Of a stretch of DNA of 64,000 bases, positions 62,691 to 64,000 are shown piece by piece; position 1 is the stretch's first letter, and each line of letters starts with the position of its first letter. Below the pieces are notes generated by a model. The model made no database searches, was not told the origin of the DNA, and worked only from the letters and a program-made list of their open reading frames with translations. The stretch comes from Mesorhizobium sp. (lineage in GTDB: Bacteria; Pseudomonadota; Alphaproteobacteria; Rhizobiales; Rhizobiaceae). Location: contig JAHBYX010000001.1 of assembly GCA_019635735.1 (NCBI GenBank), positions 496,001 to 560,000 on the forward strand, written 5' to 3'. Position numbers and translations under genes: made by a program.

Positions 62691-63539
62691 ATGACCGACA
62701 CATTCGACACCCGCGCCTCCCTCGAGGAGCTTTTGCGCTTCTACGCCGAGAGCGGCGTCGACGAGGCGCTTGAGGACGCGCCCGTCGACCGCTTCGCGCA
62801 AACGGCCAAGGCCGCGCCGCCGCCGGCACCGACGGCTGCCCCGCCCCGGGCATTCGAATCGCCGCGGCCGGAGGCGCCCGTCAGGCCGCCCTCGCCCGCG
62901 ATCGCCGCCAGCGTGCCGGACGAGACCCAGGCTGCGCGTGCCCGCGAAGCCGCCCGTTCCGCCCGATCGCTCGACGAGTTGAAGGAACTGCTGGCGGGTT
63001 TCGACGGCTGCAACCTGAAATTCACCGCCAAGTCGCTGGTCTTCTCCGACGGCAATCCGGCGGCCCCGGTCATGTTCGTCGGCGAAGCGCCCGGCCGCGA
63101 GGAGGACTTGGAGGGACTTCCCTTCGTCGGCCGCTCCGGTCAGTTGCTCGACCGGATGCTGGCCGCGATCGGACTCGACCGCACGTCCGTCTATATCGCC
63201 AATGTCATCCCGTGGCGGCCGCCGGGCAACCGCGACCCCTCGCCGATGGAGACGGAAATCTGCCGCCCGTTCATCGAGCGCCAGATCGAATTGGTCGACC
63301 CCAAGGTACTGGTCACGCTCGGCAACGCGTCGAGCAAGGCGCTGCTCAGGACACAGACCGGCATCATGCGGCTGCGCGGGAGTTGGAATAGCCATACGAC
63401 AGGCTCAGGCACCGAGATCCCGCTGATGCCGACGCTGCACCCGGCCTATCTGTTGCGCAATCCCGCGCACAAGAAGCTCGCCTGGCGCGACTTCCTCGAG
63501 ATCAAGGCGAAGCTGCGGGATCTCGGCGCCATCAACTGA
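62691..63539 (+). CDS. Uracil-DNA glycosylase, family 4-like, Fe-S ligands mostly missing
   Basis: A 282-residue UDG-fold protein starting at 62691. Residues 1-85 are an Ala/Pro-rich extension. Motif A is [20 protein letters not shown] (131-150) and motif B is HPAYLLRNP (250-258). Family-4 enzymes hold a 4Fe-4S cluster by four cysteines. Here only C107 and C191 are near those places, and the one in the RPPGNRDP loop is W175 (VIPWRPP). It should still remove uracil from DNA in base excision repair, but probably without a cluster. Confidence 0.88.
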   Translation: MTDTFDTRASLEELLRFYAESGVDEALEDAPVDRFAQTAKAAPPPAPTAAPPRAFESPRPEAPVRPPSPAIAASVPDETQAARAREAARSARSLDELKELLAGFDGCNLKFTAKSLVFSDGNPAAPVMFVGEAPGREEDLEGLPFVGRSGQLLDRMLAAIGLDRTSVYIANVIPWRPPGNRDPSPMETEICRPFIERQIELVDPKVLVTLGNASSKALLRTQTGIMRLRGSWNSHTTGSGTEIPLMPTLHPAYLLRNPAHKKLAWRDFLEIKAKLRDLGAIN

Positions 63540-63554
63540 TTCCGGACACGCGAA

Positions 63555-63578
63555 AGCCGGGGAGCGCCCTCCCCGGCT
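63555..63578. terminator. Hairpin between convergent genes
   Basis: AGCCGGGGAG-CGCC-CTCCCCGGCT, a perfect 10-bp stem, lies between the glycosylase stop and the membrane-protein stop. On the minus strand it is followed by TTCG, on the plus strand by GC-rich sequence, so it serves best for the minus gene. Confidence 0.6.
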
Positions 63579-63599
63579 CCGGGGTCCGGATGGATCGTC

Positions 63600-63995
63600 T
63601 CAGGCCGCCGCGCCGGCGCGACGCATCACGCCAAGCTGCAACGCGACGAACAGCGCCACGGTCAGCGCCTGGGCGGTGACAAACAGCACGCCGAGCAGGC
63701 TCGGCTGGACGATGCCGGCAATCATGATGCCGAAGCTCGCGGCGACCCAGAGCGCGTTGATGCCGATGACGTCCAGCATCACCATCCGGGAAATGGCTTC
63801 CCGCCGCGCGAGGATGACGAGCGCCGCGCACCAGGGCAGCAGGACAGTCCCCGCCCAGAACAGGAGGTTTGTCGGCAGTGCCAGCCAGGGAGACAGGAGC
63901 GAAGCGCCGGCGGCCATGACGACGCCCGCGGCGCCGCTGACGAGACCGTCGAGAAGGAGGATATTGCGGACATAGGGAGTAACGGCGATGGACAT
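63600..63995 (-). CDS. Hypothetical four-helix membrane protein
   Basis: A 131-residue integral membrane protein with four hydrophobic helices (about 10-32, 40-63, 72-95, 98-122) and a short Arg-containing C-terminus (GVMRRAGAAA). I recognise no motif. Only five bases precede the ATG in this window, so a longer start or an operon partner cannot be excluded. Confidence 0.72.
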   Translation of the reverse strand: MSIAVTPYVRNILLLDGLVSGAAGVVMAAGASLLSPWLALPTNLLFWAGTVLLPWCAALVILARREAISRMVMLDVIGINALWVAASFGIMIAGIVQPSLLGVLFVTAQALTVALFVALQLGVMRRAGAAA

Positions 63996-64000
63996 GTTGC

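Overview
The window is high-GC DNA of alphaproteobacterial, most likely Rhizobiales (Phyllobacteriaceae/Mesorhizobium-like), character. The evidence is two Porin_2-type outer-membrane porins, DUF982, DUF2200 and DUF922 genes, a 46-residue MARPPNY-type small protein of a kind I associate with rhizobia, long catabolic operons with dedicated ABC importers, and GC-rich palindromic intergenic repeats. There is no rRNA, phage, transposase or CRISPR. One tRNA-Ser(GCU) is present.

Region 1 (1-14 kb) is a two-operon catabolic island around an IclR regulator. A minus-strand operon carries a luciferase-like flavin monooxygenase, an SDR, a periplasmic branched-chain-amino-acid-type binding protein, an SMP-30 lactonase and the start of an NDP-forming acyl-CoA synthetase. 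A second minus-strand operon carries an AMP-forming acyl-CoA ligase, two acyl-CoA dehydrogenases flanking an enoyl-CoA hydratase, and LivGFHM. Together they look like uptake, CoA activation and beta-oxidation of an unidentified carboxylic acid. A shared inverted repeat, TTCAC-N4-GTGA, occurs at three promoters here and is the best candidate for the regulon operator.

Region 2 (14-25.7 kb) is a plus-strand island: an old-yellow-enzyme reductase, an AraC regulator, a SRPBCC protein, a three-component molybdenum hydroxylase whose large subunit is split into two ORFs, CoxD/CoxE-like MoxR and VWA maturation proteins, an amidohydrolase, and two divergent beta-hydroxyacid dehydrogenases. The gene logic resembles degradation of an N-heterocycle or similar ring, but the substrate cannot be read from sequence.

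Region 3 (25.7-32.4 kb) is a vitamin B12 uptake operon (btuB-btuF-btuC-btuD-tonB) under a cobalamin riboswitch, all genes overlapping by 1 or 4 bases. The start of btuF contains a 160-bp palindromic repeat read in frame. Region 4 (32.8-38.9 kb) has two paralogous porins flanking a serine hydrolase, then a HisC-like aminotransferase and a medium-chain reductase.

Region 5 (39-54 kb) holds leucine/isovalerate catabolism in pieces: a TetR regulator plus isovaleryl-CoA dehydrogenase, methylcrotonyl-CoA carboxylase beta, and 6.4 kb later its biotin-carrying alpha subunit. Between them lie a PcfJ-like gene, a VapBC pair directly abutting mccB, small DUF genes, TerC, an S1C-family protein that has lost its catalytic triad, a fatty acid desaturase and an ABC protein with a degenerate nucleotide-binding domain. 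Region 6 (54-64 kb) is mostly housekeeping: small envelope proteins, AMP nucleosidase, an EEP-family phosphohydrolase, tandem DUF922 proteins, ETF-ubiquinone oxidoreductase with a LiuR-like palindrome upstream, and a family-4-like uracil-DNA glycosylase lacking most Fe-S cysteines.
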